Assembly (NCBI GenBank): GCA_963696075.1
Contig: CAVOJD010000030.1
Location: forward strand, 1 to 64,000
DNA from: CAJQQK01 sp963696075
Lineage (GTDB): Bacteria; Pseudomonadota; Alphaproteobacteria; Rhizobiales; Hyphomicrobiaceae
Direction of reading: 5' to 3'
DNA length: 64,000 nt
Part shown: in pieces, positions 52,590-61,507 of the stretch
Position numbering within the stretch: the stretch's first letter is position 1
How the letters are laid out: each line of letters begins with the position of its first letter
Translations under genes and position numbers: made by a program
The notes under the pieces: generated by a model
The model's input: only the letters and a program-made list of their open reading frames with translations
What the model was told of the DNA's origin: nothing
The model's database searches: none

Positions 52590-53623
52590 CCGACGTTGCC
52601 GGAATTCGTTCAGATGCGGCGGGGCGGGCTGCCGACAACAACGGCTTTGCGCTCGAGGTCGACAATCTCAGCACGCATTTCTTCACGCGGGCGGGCGTGG
52701 TGAAAGCGGTCAACGGCGTGAGCTTCCAGGTCAAGTCCGGCGAAATACTGGGGCTTGTCGGCGAATCGGGAAGCGGCAAATCCGTGACCGGCTTTTCGAT
52801 CATGGGGCTTATCGATCCGCCGGGCCGGATTGTCGGCGGGCGCATCCTGCATGGCGGCACGGATCTCGTTGGGCTGGACAATGAGGGGCTTCGACAAATC
52901 CGCGGCAACCGGATCGCGATGATTTTCCAGGACCCGATGATGACGCTCAATCCGGTGCTGCGGGTCGACACCCAGATGGTGGAAGCGGTGCTGGCGCACC
53001 AGGAGGTGGATCGGGCACAGGCGATCGAGATGTCGCGTGCGGCGCTCGAGCAGGTCGGTATTCCGGCGCCCGAGCGACGCCTCAAAGCCTACCCGCACGA
53101 GCTTTCCGGCGGCATGCGTCAGCGGGTTGCAATTGCGATTGCGTTCTTGAACAAGCCCGACCTGATCATTGCGGACGAGCCGACAACCGCGCTCGATGTC
53201 ACGATCCAGGCGCAGATCCTTTACGAGGCACAGAAGCTGTGCCGGGAGACGGGGACTGCGATGATCTGGATCACGCACGATCTTGCGGTGGTTGCGGCCC
53301 TCGCGGATCGGATTGCGGTGATGTATGCGGGTCGCATCGTCGAGACAGGGACGACGGATGAGGTCATCGACCGGCCGTTGCATCCCTATACCGAGGGGCT
53401 GCTTGGCTCGGTGCCGAGCCACAATGCGCGCGGGCAGCGGCTGACACAGATACCGGGGATGACGCCGTCGCTGCTCAACCTGCCGCAGGGGTGCGCGTTT
53501 CGTACGCGGTGCAAATATGCCAACGACGCGTGTCTCACGGAGCCCGGTTTGACGACGCCGCTGCCGGAGCGGCATGTGCGCTGTTTTCATCCTCTCAAGC
53601 AGAACGCGGAGGCGGAGGCATGA
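52586..53623 (+). CDS. dppD: dipeptide/oligopeptide ABC transporter ATPase (DppD-like)
   Basis: This 345-residue ATPase has Walker A GESGSGKS (about 59-66), Q-loop FQDPMMTLNP, signature LSGGMRQRVAIAIAF, Walker B LIIADEPTTALD, H-loop THDLAVV and the oligo_HPY tail with CAFRTRCKYANDAC. It starts and ends in ATGA overlaps with its neighbours. It is intact, unlike its module 1 counterpart. Confidence 0.94.
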   Translation: MTDVAGIRSDAAGRAADNNGFALEVDNLSTHFFTRAGVVKAVNGVSFQVKSGEILGLVGESGSGKSVTGFSIMGLIDPPGRIVGGRILHGGTDLVGLDNEGLRQIRGNRIAMIFQDPMMTLNPVLRVDTQMVEAVLAHQEVDRAQAIEMSRAALEQVGIPAPERRLKAYPHELSGGMRQRVAIAIAFLNKPDLIIADEPTTALDVTIQAQILYEAQKLCRETGTAMIWITHDLAVVAALADRIAVMYAGRIVETGTTDEVIDRPLHPYTEGLLGSVPSHNARGQRLTQIPGMTPSLLNLPQGCAFRTRCKYANDACLTEPGLTTPLPERHVRCFHPLKQNAEAEA

Positions 53624-54681
53624 GTGGTGTGGCGCCGGCCCAAGAGGGGGCTGTGACTGGGCAAACGACGGGTGCGGCCGCGTCGGGTGATGACGCTATT
53701 CTCGAAGTGCGGGACCTGACCAAGAACTTCGTCAAGCGGCTCGATCTTGCCGGGCGGATTGCGGTGAAGCTCGGGGCGGAGGGGCGTGATGAAATCGTCC
53801 ACGCCGTCGATGGGGCCAATCTCCGGATCACGAACGGGGAAGTGGTCGGTCTCGTCGGCGAATCGGGGTGTGGGAAATCGACACTCGGGCGCATGGTTGC
53901 GGGCTTGCTGGAGCCGACGCGCGGCGAGATCCTGTTTCGCGGCAAGGACCGGACGACGCTTAAAGGCGAGGCGGCCAGTCATGAGCGGCTTGCGATCCAG
54001 ATGATTTTCCAGGACCCGTTCGCCTCGCTCAATCCGCGCATGCGGGTCGAGGATATCATCGGCGAGGCGCCGCGGGTGCATGGCATCGTGTCGAAGGCCG
54101 AGACGGCGGATTATGTCTCTGAGATGCTGAATTGTGTCGGGCTCGATCCGGACTTTCGCCGGCGCTATCCCCACCAGTTCTCCGGCGGGCAGCGCAGCCG
54201 GATCGGCATTGCGCGGGCGCTTGCGGTCAAGCCGGAATTTCTGGTGTGCGATGAGGCGGTCGCGGCACTGGATGTCTCGATCCAGGCGCAGGTGATCAAT
54301 CTGTTCATGGATCTCAGAGAGCAGTTCGACCTGACGTACCTGTTCATTTCGCATGACCTCTCGGTTGTCCAGCACATCTCGGACCGGATCGTGATCATGT
54401 ATCTCGGGCGAGTGGTGGAGAGTGGGGCGACGGAGGCGTTCTTTGCCGCGCCCAATCATCCCTATGCGCAGGCGTTGCTTGCCGAGATTCCGCGGCTGGA
54501 CCAGCGCAAGCGGACGTTCCACCCGATCAAGGGCGAGATCCCATCGCCGATTGATCCACCGCCGGGATGTCACTTCCATCCGCGTTGCCCGCATGCTTTC
54601 GAGCGCTGTCGGGTTGAGGTTCCGAAACTCAAGGAGATCGCGCCGGGGCGGCATTCGGCGTGCCATCTCAACGATCAGTAA
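53620..54681 (+). CDS. dppF: dipeptide/oligopeptide ABC transporter ATPase (DppF-like)
   Basis: This 353-residue ATPase has Walker A GESGCGKST, Q-loop FQDPFASLNP, signature FSGGQRSRIGIARAL and Walker B FLVCDEAVAALD. The usual Pro-Thr-Ser of EPTSALD is EAVAALD here, a change seen in a subset of DppF proteins. The C-terminal oligo_HPY region contains HPRCPHAFERC. The ATG at 53620 has GGAGG upstream and overlaps the dppD stop. It is followed 25 bases later by a creatininase-family gene, which suggests that product is co-expressed with the importer. Confidence 0.93.
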   Translation: MSGVAPAQEGAVTGQTTGAAASGDDAILEVRDLTKNFVKRLDLAGRIAVKLGAEGRDEIVHAVDGANLRITNGEVVGLVGESGCGKSTLGRMVAGLLEPTRGEILFRGKDRTTLKGEAASHERLAIQMIFQDPFASLNPRMRVEDIIGEAPRVHGIVSKAETADYVSEMLNCVGLDPDFRRRYPHQFSGGQRSRIGIARALAVKPEFLVCDEAVAALDVSIQAQVINLFMDLREQFDLTYLFISHDLSVVQHISDRIVIMYLGRVVESGATEAFFAAPNHPYAQALLAEIPRLDQRKRTFHPIKGEIPSPIDPPPGCHFHPRCPHAFERCRVEVPKLKEIAPGRHSACHLNDQ

Positions 54682-54706
54682 CGCCGAACGGGAGATCAAC
54701 CGGGGC

Positions 54707-55525
54707 ATGTCAGAAGTCGAGTGGGCAAGGCTCAAGGCGCACGAATTGAGAGCGCTTGCGGAGCAGAATGCGGCTGTCATCATCCCAACTGCCGCGATCG
54801 AGCAGCATGGCCCGCACCTGCCGGTCATGACCGACATGGCGATCGGACATGAGGTTGCGGTGAGGGCTGCGCGGAAGGCTTTCGACCGTCGGCCGACGCT
54901 GGTGACGCCGGTGATGTGGTCGGGGCTTTCGGAGCATCACATGGCGTTCGGGGGCACGCTGACGCTGGACCACGAGACGTATTTCGCGGTCCTTCAGTGT
55001 CTGGTGAAAAGTCTCGTGCGGCACGGGTTTCGCGACATTGTTTTCTCGAACAGTCACGGCGGCAACATCGTTGCCAATCAGGCGACGGCGGACCGGCTGG
55101 GGCGGGATGCGGGCGCGGTGATCGTGGCGACGAATTACGTCAGTGAAGCGGGGGAGGCGTTTGCCGGGATCCTCGAGGATCAGCCGCACATCATGCATGC
55201 GTGCGAGGGGGAGACCTCGATGATGATGGCGCTGGCGCCCGACCTGGTCGATAGCAGCGACCTTGCCGGACTGGCCACGCCGCGCGGCAAGGGGCCGCTG
55301 TCGGCGGGGAAGGCGTCGTTCCGGTGGCGGCCTTACACGTCTGCGAGCGGCAATGGGCTGACCGGCAATCCGGCGCGGGCGAGCGCTGAGAAGGGGGAGC
55401 GGTTGCTGGAGGCGGCAGCGGCTGCGATCGCGGCCTTGATCGTGGATCCTGAGACGTGGGCCGAGCCCGGGGACAGGCGGCCGGATGCCATCAAGGGGGT
55501 TGGCTTCCGGGACAAGGAAGTCTGA
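54707..55525 (+). CDS. creatininase-family amidohydrolase
   Basis: This 272-residue cytoplasmic metal-dependent hydrolase has metal-ligand motif AAIEQHGPHLPV (about 29-40: Glu, His), SNSHGGN (about 112-118) and CEGETSMMMAL (about 166-176; Glu), all features of the creatininase/amidohydrolase family. The family opens cyclic amides (creatinine) or hydrolyses formamides and amide bonds of cofactor precursors. The ATG at 54707 fits the family start. The gene is 25 bases behind dppF and 60 before an M20 gene, so the three form an extended operon with the importer. It probably acts on the imported substrate or its M81 product. Confidence 0.9.
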   Translation: MSEVEWARLKAHELRALAEQNAAVIIPTAAIEQHGPHLPVMTDMAIGHEVAVRAARKAFDRRPTLVTPVMWSGLSEHHMAFGGTLTLDHETYFAVLQCLVKSLVRHGFRDIVFSNSHGGNIVANQATADRLGRDAGAVIVATNYVSEAGEAFAGILEDQPHIMHACEGETSMMMALAPDLVDSSDLAGLATPRGKGPLSAGKASFRWRPYTSASGNGLTGNPARASAEKGERLLEAAAAAIAALIVDPETWAEPGDRRPDAIKGVGFRDKEV

Positions 55526-55585
55526 TAAAGACTGACCGAATGAGACGAACGATCGCAACGCGATCGCACAAGGAGACGCAATCAC

Positions 55586-56713
55586 ATGTCGATGTCGCTG
55601 CCGAGCAATGAAGAGCTGCTTGCCGGAATCCGGCGCTGGGTCGAGATCGAAAGCCAGACGGCGAATGTCGCGGGCGTCAACCGGATGATGGACGACGTCG
55701 AAGGGATCTTTCGAGAGGCCGGGGCAACGGTTGAGCGGATTCCCGGCAAGGATGGGCGGGGAGACTGCGTTTCCGTTGAGACGTCTCCGGGCGCCGGGAG
55801 CAACACGGGCATTCTTGTGTTGAGCCACCTCGATACGGTCCATCCGGAGGGGACGCTGGAGAAGAACCCGTTCCGGATCGAGGGCGATCGCGTTTACGGG
55901 CCCGGCACGTTCGACATGAAGGGGGGAGCCTACATCGCACTTTCGGCGTATCTCAGCATGCTGCGGGATGGCGTCAAACCGAACCTGCCGATCCGTTTTC
56001 TCTATGTTCCCGACGAAGAGGTTGGCAGCCAGACCAGCCGGCCGATCATCGAGGCGGCGGCGGAACAGGCGAAATTCGTTCTTGTTACGGAGCCGGCGCG
56101 TCACGGCGGCAAGGTCGTCACCGCGCGCAAAGGGACAGCGCGGTACCAGCTTCATGCGCATGGCAAGGCAGCACACTCGGGCTCAAGCCACCCCGAGGGT
56201 CGTAGCGCGATCAAGGAGATCGCGCATCACGTCATCGAGATCGAGAGTTGGACCGATTATGAGCGCGAGCTGACGCTCAACGTCGGACAGATCCATGGCG
56301 GGACGACGGACAACACGATCCCGGAATTTGCCACGGCGCGGATCGATGTCAGGGCAGCCTCGATCGGGGATCTGGAGGAGGTCGCAGCGCGGCTAGCAGC
56401 CCTGCAGCCGCATGACCCGGATGTGGAATTGAGCGTTGAAGGCCGGATCAATCGGCCGCCCTACAAGAAGAATGCAGGGATCCAGCATCTGTTTGACCAT
56501 GCCAAGGAGCTTGCCGCGGAGATCGGGTTTGAATTGGGGGACACGGGGACCGGTGGCGGGAGCGACGGCAGTTTCGTGGCAGAGCGCGTGCCGACGCTGG
56601 ATGGCCTTGGGGTTTGTGGTGCCAACGCGCATCAGCTCGATGAATACCTCGAGATTTCATCGCTGCAGCCGCGCATGAAGCTTATGCGGCGGCTCATGGA
56701 GACGCTGCGCTAG
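55586..56713 (+). CDS. M20-family metallopeptidase/amidohydrolase (carboxypeptidase G2-like)
   Basis: This 375-residue enzyme binds two zinc ions through His81 and Asp83 (SHLDTVHPEG), Asp110 (GPGTFDMKGG), Glu144/Glu145 (PDEEVGS) and a C-terminal His (NAHQLDEY). A dimerisation domain occupies about 180-290. The family releases C-terminal glutamate or hydrolyses N-acyl amino acids and peptides. The start has AAGGAGA upstream. With the Dpp-type importer, M81 protein and creatininase-family protein it makes up a set suited to stepwise breakdown of an amide-rich molecule. Confidence 0.92.
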   Translation: MSMSLPSNEELLAGIRRWVEIESQTANVAGVNRMMDDVEGIFREAGATVERIPGKDGRGDCVSVETSPGAGSNTGILVLSHLDTVHPEGTLEKNPFRIEGDRVYGPGTFDMKGGAYIALSAYLSMLRDGVKPNLPIRFLYVPDEEVGSQTSRPIIEAAAEQAKFVLVTEPARHGGKVVTARKGTARYQLHAHGKAAHSGSSHPEGRSAIKEIAHHVIEIESWTDYERELTLNVGQIHGGTTDNTIPEFATARIDVRAASIGDLEEVAARLAALQPHDPDVELSVEGRINRPPYKKNAGIQHLFDHAKELAAEIGFELGDTGTGGGSDGSFVAERVPTLDGLGVCGANAHQLDEYLEISSLQPRMKLMRRLMETLR

Positions 56714-56840
56714 CTTCAGGGTTGGGATATGTCCGTGGGCTTCTGGTTTGCCCGCTGCGCGCGAATTGATGGGAAACGTGCGGCAGCGTTATATTTGTTA
56801 ATAGAACCTATACGCGTTGGCTTATGTCGCCGGTGTTTTC

Positions 56841-56871
56841 ATTTTTTCTATCTGTTGCGAGATGAAAAAAT
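56841..56871. repeat. A/T-rich inverted repeat upstream of hybrid kinase gene
   Basis: ATTTTTTCTATCT and AGATGAAAAAAT pair over 12 positions with a one-base bulge and the loop GTTGCG. It lies in an unusually A/T-rich 306-base gap between the M20 gene and the kinase start. It may be a terminator for the M20 operon or an operator. The rest of the gap shows no gene. Confidence 0.45.
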
Positions 56872-57019
56872 ATAAGTAAATCAATTCTAACTTATGGGTT
56901 CGCTGAGTTTTCTGTCGTGGCTGCATCAAAGCAGGCTTTTTCTGATCCTTTTGCATGTGTTGATCACATGTTTAAGACTTTATACTAGCCTTGAGGCCTT
57001 GTGGGAGAGGGCCTTGGGT

Positions 57020-59323
57020 ATGCGGGCAATGCCTAATCACGTGACGGACGACGTCTTTATGGCGTTGGTTCGATCACTCTTTACCGAATCACGGAGCCTG
57101 ATCATCGGGTCGCTGGTCATCGTCGTTGCGATGACGGCCAGTTTTGTGCGGACAGACGACCCCTCGTTTATTGTGCTGAGCCTGTTGTTTGCGGCCGTCA
57201 CAGCGGTTCGTCTCGTGACGATCATGCGGTTCGAACGCAAGTCCGACCAGATAACAACGCGCGCTGAAGCGGCGGTCTGGGAGCGGTCTTATGCGGTCGG
57301 TGCATTTGCCTCGGTCACCATTCTTGGATGCTGGTGCTTCTCGGCGATGGGGCAGGAGCAGGCAGTTGGTGTCCAGCTCCTGAGTTTCACCCTGACGATG
57401 GGCTATATCATCGGTATTTTCGGGAGAAACTTTGGCAGTTCGGCTCTGGTTACGTTACAGATTATCGCAGCCTGGCTGCCTATTACGGCTGCGTTGATTT
57501 ATTATGGTGATGGGTTTCATTGGCTGTTTGCAGCGCTTCTGGTTCCGCTTTTTCTTGGGATCAAGTTTGTTTCAGATCGGATTCGCTCGACGCTGCTCGA
57601 TGCCGAGTTGGCGCGGCGTGCTGCGGAAGAGACGCAACAGCAACTCGCACGTCTCAACGAGAAGCTGAAGGAGGCCGTTGAAGCGGCGGTTGCAGCCCAG
57701 CGGTCGGCGGAAGCCGAGGCGCGGGAGGCGAAAGAGGCGCGGAGCCGGGCCTTGTCGATGGCGAAGCGGGTTCGCCAATCGCGGCGCAACGAAGCGGCCG
57801 CGATCCAGGCGCGCGATCAGCACATGCGTTTTCTGGCGACGATGAGCCATGAGATCCGGACGCCGTTGAACGGGATTGTCGGGGCGCTCGAATTGATGAC
57901 GTCGGCGAAGCGGGACCGGCTTCCGGGGCTCGTTGATATGGCGAAGCTATCGGCGGATGCACTTCTGGATATCGTCACCGAGGTGCTGGACCTGTCGCGG
58001 CTTGAATACGGCCACGAAGTCGCGCGCAGCCGGGAATACGATCTCAAGGCGGTGATCCGGTCGGTCAAGCTGGCGATGGAGCCGGTGGCCAAGGCCAAAG
58101 GACTGTCGTTGTCGGTGAGCGTGCCAGCGGATCTGACGGACAACGTGGTGGGCGATCCGGCGATGGTTCGCCAGATCTGCATGAACCTGCTTGGCAACGC
58201 GCTGAAGTTTACCGAAACCGGCTTCGTCGAGATCTCGCTCGATTTGAAGCGCGCCAGCGCGGATCAGATCGAATTCGATCTGTGCGTTGCAGATTCAGGG
58301 TGTGGGATCGCGCTGGAACATCAGGCGCGGATCTACGAACCATTCTATGTGGCGGGCAACAAATATACGCGCGGTGTCGGCTCATCGGGGCTCGGGCTTT
58401 CGATCGTGAAGAAGACGGTTGAGGCGATGGGTGGGGCGATCGCGTGTGACAGCCGGCCTGGAGAGGGGACGAAGTTCACTGTTTCGCTGACCATGCCGGT
58501 GGGCAAGGGCGAGGCCGGGGAGAGCGACGCTGCATCGCGGGACGATGACGTGACGTATCTCGATGGAGTTTCGGTCCGCACGCTTCTGGTTGAAGACAAC
58601 CTGATCAATGCGCAAATCGTGCAGGATTTCTTTGAAGATACCGAGATCGAAATCGATTGGGTTCGCGATGGCGCGGAGGCGCTCGCGGCTGTCACGGAGC
58701 ATGACTACGATGTTGTGCTGATGGATATATCGATGCCCGGCATGGACGGTGTCGAGGCTTTCCAGCGGCTGCGGTGGATGCCCGGGCGGGAAGTGCTGCC
58801 GAAAGTTATCGCTTTGACGGCGCATGCGGTGTCGGGTGACCGGGAGCGCTATCTGGATATGGGTTTTGACGAATATGTCGCCAAGCCGGTGCGCAAGGCG
58901 GTGCTCGAGCGGGCGATCGCTCGGGTGGTGCTCGATGCGCCGGCACAGCCGGTGGAGGGGACTGTGATGAAGACTTCGGGTGAGATGGTTCAGCCGCTGT
59001 TGTCAGGTGAGCTGATTGATGAGGATTTGTTCGGTGAGTTCGTTTCGGACCGCGGGGCTGGGCGGGCGAACGACCTGCTGTTGGCGATATGCGACGAGTT
59101 GCAGCGCAAGCGGGCGGAGCTTGAAGGCCAGATCGGTGAACGCACGGATCTTGAGGGACTGGCGCGCAATTTCCACAACCTTGCCAGTATCGTCGCGACG
59201 GTCGGGGCGGTGGACCTGGCAGCTATGTCGCGGAGCTGCGAACGGATGTGTGTCGATGGGCGCGTGCCTGATGATGCCGTGATGGCGGAATTCGTTCCGG
59301 GGCATGATGCAGCTCGTCGATGA
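57020..59323 (+). CDS. hybrid sensor histidine kinase with receiver and Hpt-like C-terminus
   Basis: This protein has about 767 residues. Six or so membrane helices lie in the first 190 residues with no large periplasmic domain. A coiled coil rich in Ala/Glu follows (about 195-260), then a HisKA box MSHEIRTPLNG (His about 276), HATPase with NLLGNALKF (about 388), DSGCGI and GLGLSIVKK, and a receiver domain with Asp in VVLMDISMPG (about 568) and Lys in AKPV. A C-terminal helical segment with HNLAS (His about 718) resembles an Hpt domain. ATG 57020 has GAGAGG nine bases upstream; an ATG at 56894 would add an unlikely, A/T-rich N-terminus. It probably senses a membrane or quorum-like signal; the response regulator nearby is a possible output. 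Confidence 0.88.
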   Translation: MRAMPNHVTDDVFMALVRSLFTESRSLIIGSLVIVVAMTASFVRTDDPSFIVLSLLFAAVTAVRLVTIMRFERKSDQITTRAEAAVWERSYAVGAFASVTILGCWCFSAMGQEQAVGVQLLSFTLTMGYIIGIFGRNFGSSALVTLQIIAAWLPITAALIYYGDGFHWLFAALLVPLFLGIKFVSDRIRSTLLDAELARRAAEETQQQLARLNEKLKEAVEAAVAAQRSAEAEAREAKEARSRALSMAKRVRQSRRNEAAAIQARDQHMRFLATMSHEIRTPLNGIVGALELMTSAKRDRLPGLVDMAKLSADALLDIVTEVLDLSRLEYGHEVARSREYDLKAVIRSVKLAMEPVAKAKGLSLSVSVPADLTDNVVGDPAMVRQICMNLLGNALKFTETGFVEISLDLKRASADQIEFDLCVADSGCGIALEHQARIYEPFYVAGNKYTRGVGSSGLGLSIVKKTVEAMGGAIACDSRPGEGTKFTVSLTMPVGKGEAGESDAASRDDDVTYLDGVSVRTLLVEDNLINAQIVQDFFEDTEIEIDWVRDGAEALAAVTEHDYDVVLMDISMPGMDGVEAFQRLRWMPGREVLPKVIALTAHAVSGDRERYLDMGFDEYVAKPVRKAVLERAIARVVLDAPAQPVEGTVMKTSGEMVQPLLSGELIDEDLFGEFVSDRGAGRANDLLLAICDELQRKRAELEGQIGERTDLEGLARNFHNLASIVATVGAVDLAAMSRSCERMCVDGRVPDDAVMAEFVPGHDAARR

Positions 59324-59455
59324 GTGTCAGGGACGCGCGCGGGGGCTTGCTCTCCAGACGGCCTGAGTGAGGTCTGGGTTTTCGCGACGGGGCAGCGGAG
59401 GAACCGGGATGTCAGGCGCCGCGTGCGGACGTGGGGTGATCGTATCGCGCAGCGG

Positions 59456-59827
59456 TCAGGTGTGGGCGAAAGCGGAGGCCAGCTTTGCCAGCGTCAGCGG
59501 TTTTTCGACAATTCCACCGACGTTCAAGCCGTTGGCTATGGCCAGGCGGGTCGCGCCTCGGCGAACGCTTGCGTGGGCGCCGCTGACGATGATGATGGGG
59601 ACCTTGTTGTTGGTCTCGCTCAGATAGTTCATGAACTCGACGCCATCGGCTTCCGGCATGTTCAAATCGAGGAACACGATGTCGGGATGGGGGTTGTTTT
59701 TGAAATAGTTGGCGGCGGCCCGGCCGTTGGGGACGGCATCAATCAGACCGAAGCCCAGTGGTTCCAGCAGGGTTTCAGTGCTCATGACATGGATCGCATC
59801 ATCGTCGATGATCAGCGCCGAGCGCAT
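59456..59827 (-). CDS. single-domain response regulator
   Basis: This 123-residue CheY-like protein consists of one receiver domain. The acidic pocket is Asp8-Asp10, phospho-acceptor Asp54 (VFLDLNMP), the conserved Ser82 (VSGA) and Lys109 (EKPLT). No output domain is present. The start has GAGGAAA upstream. It lies convergent to the hybrid kinase 132 bases away and may be phosphorylated by the Hpt-like segment of that kinase, as in relay systems. Confidence 0.92.
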   Translation of the reverse strand: MRSALIIDDDAIHVMSTETLLEPLGFGLIDAVPNGRAAANYFKNNPHPDIVFLDLNMPEADGVEFMNYLSETNNKVPIIIVSGAHASVRRGATRLAIANGLNVGGIVEKPLTLAKLASAFAHT

Positions 59828-60070
59828 TAGAGTTATTTCCTCGAAAATTTTGATGATGTTCGCCCAGGAGGCGTTATTAAACCTCTAACGTTCTGGTTTT
59901 TGCAGCCACTTATCCGGGTTGGCCATGGCCGGGTTGGGTGGGGGCTGGCCGGTTCCTTCGACCTTCCATTTGATAATGTTGAACCGGGTGCACAGGCTTG
60001 GGCAAAACGAGGTAATTTGCGGCGTGGCGTGTTGATCTGACCACGGCGTTGTTGATCAGGGAGTGGGATC

Positions 60071-61396
60071 GTGTCGAAGGCGAATGAGCTGAGTGCCAGT
60101 GAGGCGGCGCGCCGGATGGCGGCGGGTACGCTAACGTCGGTGGAATTGGTCAGGGATTGCCTCGCGCGGATCGAGGCGCGGGACGGGGATGTCCGGGCCT
60201 GGGAATATATCGATCCCGCGTACGCCATGGAGCAGGCGGAACGGGCTGATGCCGAGCGGGCATCGGGCAAGAGTGTCGGGCCGCTGCATGGCATTCCGGT
60301 CGGCATCAAGGATGTCATCGACACGGCAGACATGCCGACCGAGAACGGTTCGCCGATGTTTCGAGGGCGGCGGACAAATCATGATGCGCTTTGTGTGGCC
60401 AGGCTCCGGGCGGCGGGCGCGGTGATCCTCGGCAAGACGGTGACGACGGAACTTGCCAACATCGCGCCGAGCAAGACGCGCAATCCTCACAATCTGGGCT
60501 TCAGTCCCGGGGGGTCTTCGGCGGGCTCCGGGGCGGCGGTCGGGGACAATCAGGTGCCCTTGGCGCTGGGCACGCAGACAGGCGGTTCCGTCATTCGCCC
60601 GGCTTCCTTCAATGGGATCTACGGCCTCAAGCCGACGCTTGGGCTCATTCCGCGCGCGGGCGTGCTGCTTCAGTCCCACACGCTGGACACGGTCGGGGTC
60701 TACGGCCGGTCTGTCGAAGATCTGGGTTTGATCGGCGACGTGCTGTCGGCGGTCGATCCGGACGACCGGTGGAGTTATCGGGGAAGCCGCGGACGGTTGA
60801 GCGATATGCTTGGAGAAGCGCCGCCTGCGACACCGACGTTTGCGTTTCTCGAGACACCGGCTTGGGACCATGCGGAGGATGATGCCAAGGCTGCGATCCT
60901 GGGGGTTGCCGAGCGTCTCGGGGCGCAGTGCCGGACGGAGACGCTGGCTGCGCCGTTCGATGAGATCCTCGATCTGCATGGCACGGTGATGGCCGCGGAG
61001 GATCTGACGTACTACGGGCCGTTTCTGGAAAAGACGCCTGAGTTGTTGAGCCCGCAGATTACCGGGCGGCTGGAGGCGGCGAAATCAATCCGGGCCGATC
61101 GCTACATCGATGCGCTGATCAAGCGCGACGCGATCAACCGGTCGCTCGAAGAGCTGCTGGGGCGGTATGATGCGGTCCTGTGCCTCTCCTCGGCGGGGCC
61201 GGCACCGGAAGGTTTTGAGACGACGGGGAGTGCGATCTTCAACGGACTTTGGACCTATCTGGGCGTGCCGTGCGTGTCGCTGCCCAGGCTCAGCGTCAGG
61301 GGCATGCCGATGGGGGTGCAACTTGTCGGGATGGCGGGTGATGAAGGACGCCTGTTGCGCACGGCCAAGTGGCTCGACGGGTTCCTGGCGGGATAG
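60071..61396 (+). CDS. amidase (amidase-signature family)
   Basis: This intact 441-residue amidase has Lys80 (GIPVGIKD), cis-Ser149 (PGGSSAGS) and nucleophile Ser173 (TGGSVIRPAS), 24 residues apart as expected. The C-terminal GMPMGVQLVG block is present. The GTG start at 60071 has AGGGAG nine bases upstream. It is clearly related to the frameshifted amidase at 6141 (shared EAGxIxx-type inserts and DMPTE segment) and less so to that at 7795. It is followed by a metallo-beta-lactamase gene 111 bases downstream in the same direction. The substrate is unknown. Confidence 0.92.
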   Translation: MSKANELSASEAARRMAAGTLTSVELVRDCLARIEARDGDVRAWEYIDPAYAMEQAERADAERASGKSVGPLHGIPVGIKDVIDTADMPTENGSPMFRGRRTNHDALCVARLRAAGAVILGKTVTTELANIAPSKTRNPHNLGFSPGGSSAGSGAAVGDNQVPLALGTQTGGSVIRPASFNGIYGLKPTLGLIPRAGVLLQSHTLDTVGVYGRSVEDLGLIGDVLSAVDPDDRWSYRGSRGRLSDMLGEAPPATPTFAFLETPAWDHAEDDAKAAILGVAERLGAQCRTETLAAPFDEILDLHGTVMAAEDLTYYGPFLEKTPELLSPQITGRLEAAKSIRADRYIDALIKRDAINRSLEELLGRYDAVLCLSSAGPAPEGFETTGSAIFNGLWTYLGVPCVSLPRLSVRGMPMGVQLVGMAGDEGRLLRTAKWLDGFLAG

Positions 61397-61507
61397 ATCA
61401 TGTCCGGTGTGAGCGCGGGGCGTTCGTGATCGGACGTCCCGCTCCGGCCGGGGGACTGATCAAGGCCTGGTTCATCGTGATGTCTTGCGGTTTGGAGGAG
61501 GGATTAA

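Noticed and set aside
56894..57019. N-terminal extension of the hybrid kinase from the ATG at 56894
   Set aside because: The segment is A/T-rich, lacks a ribosome-binding site and is unlike the rest of the gene; ATG 57020 has a better upstream site. It cannot be fully excluded.
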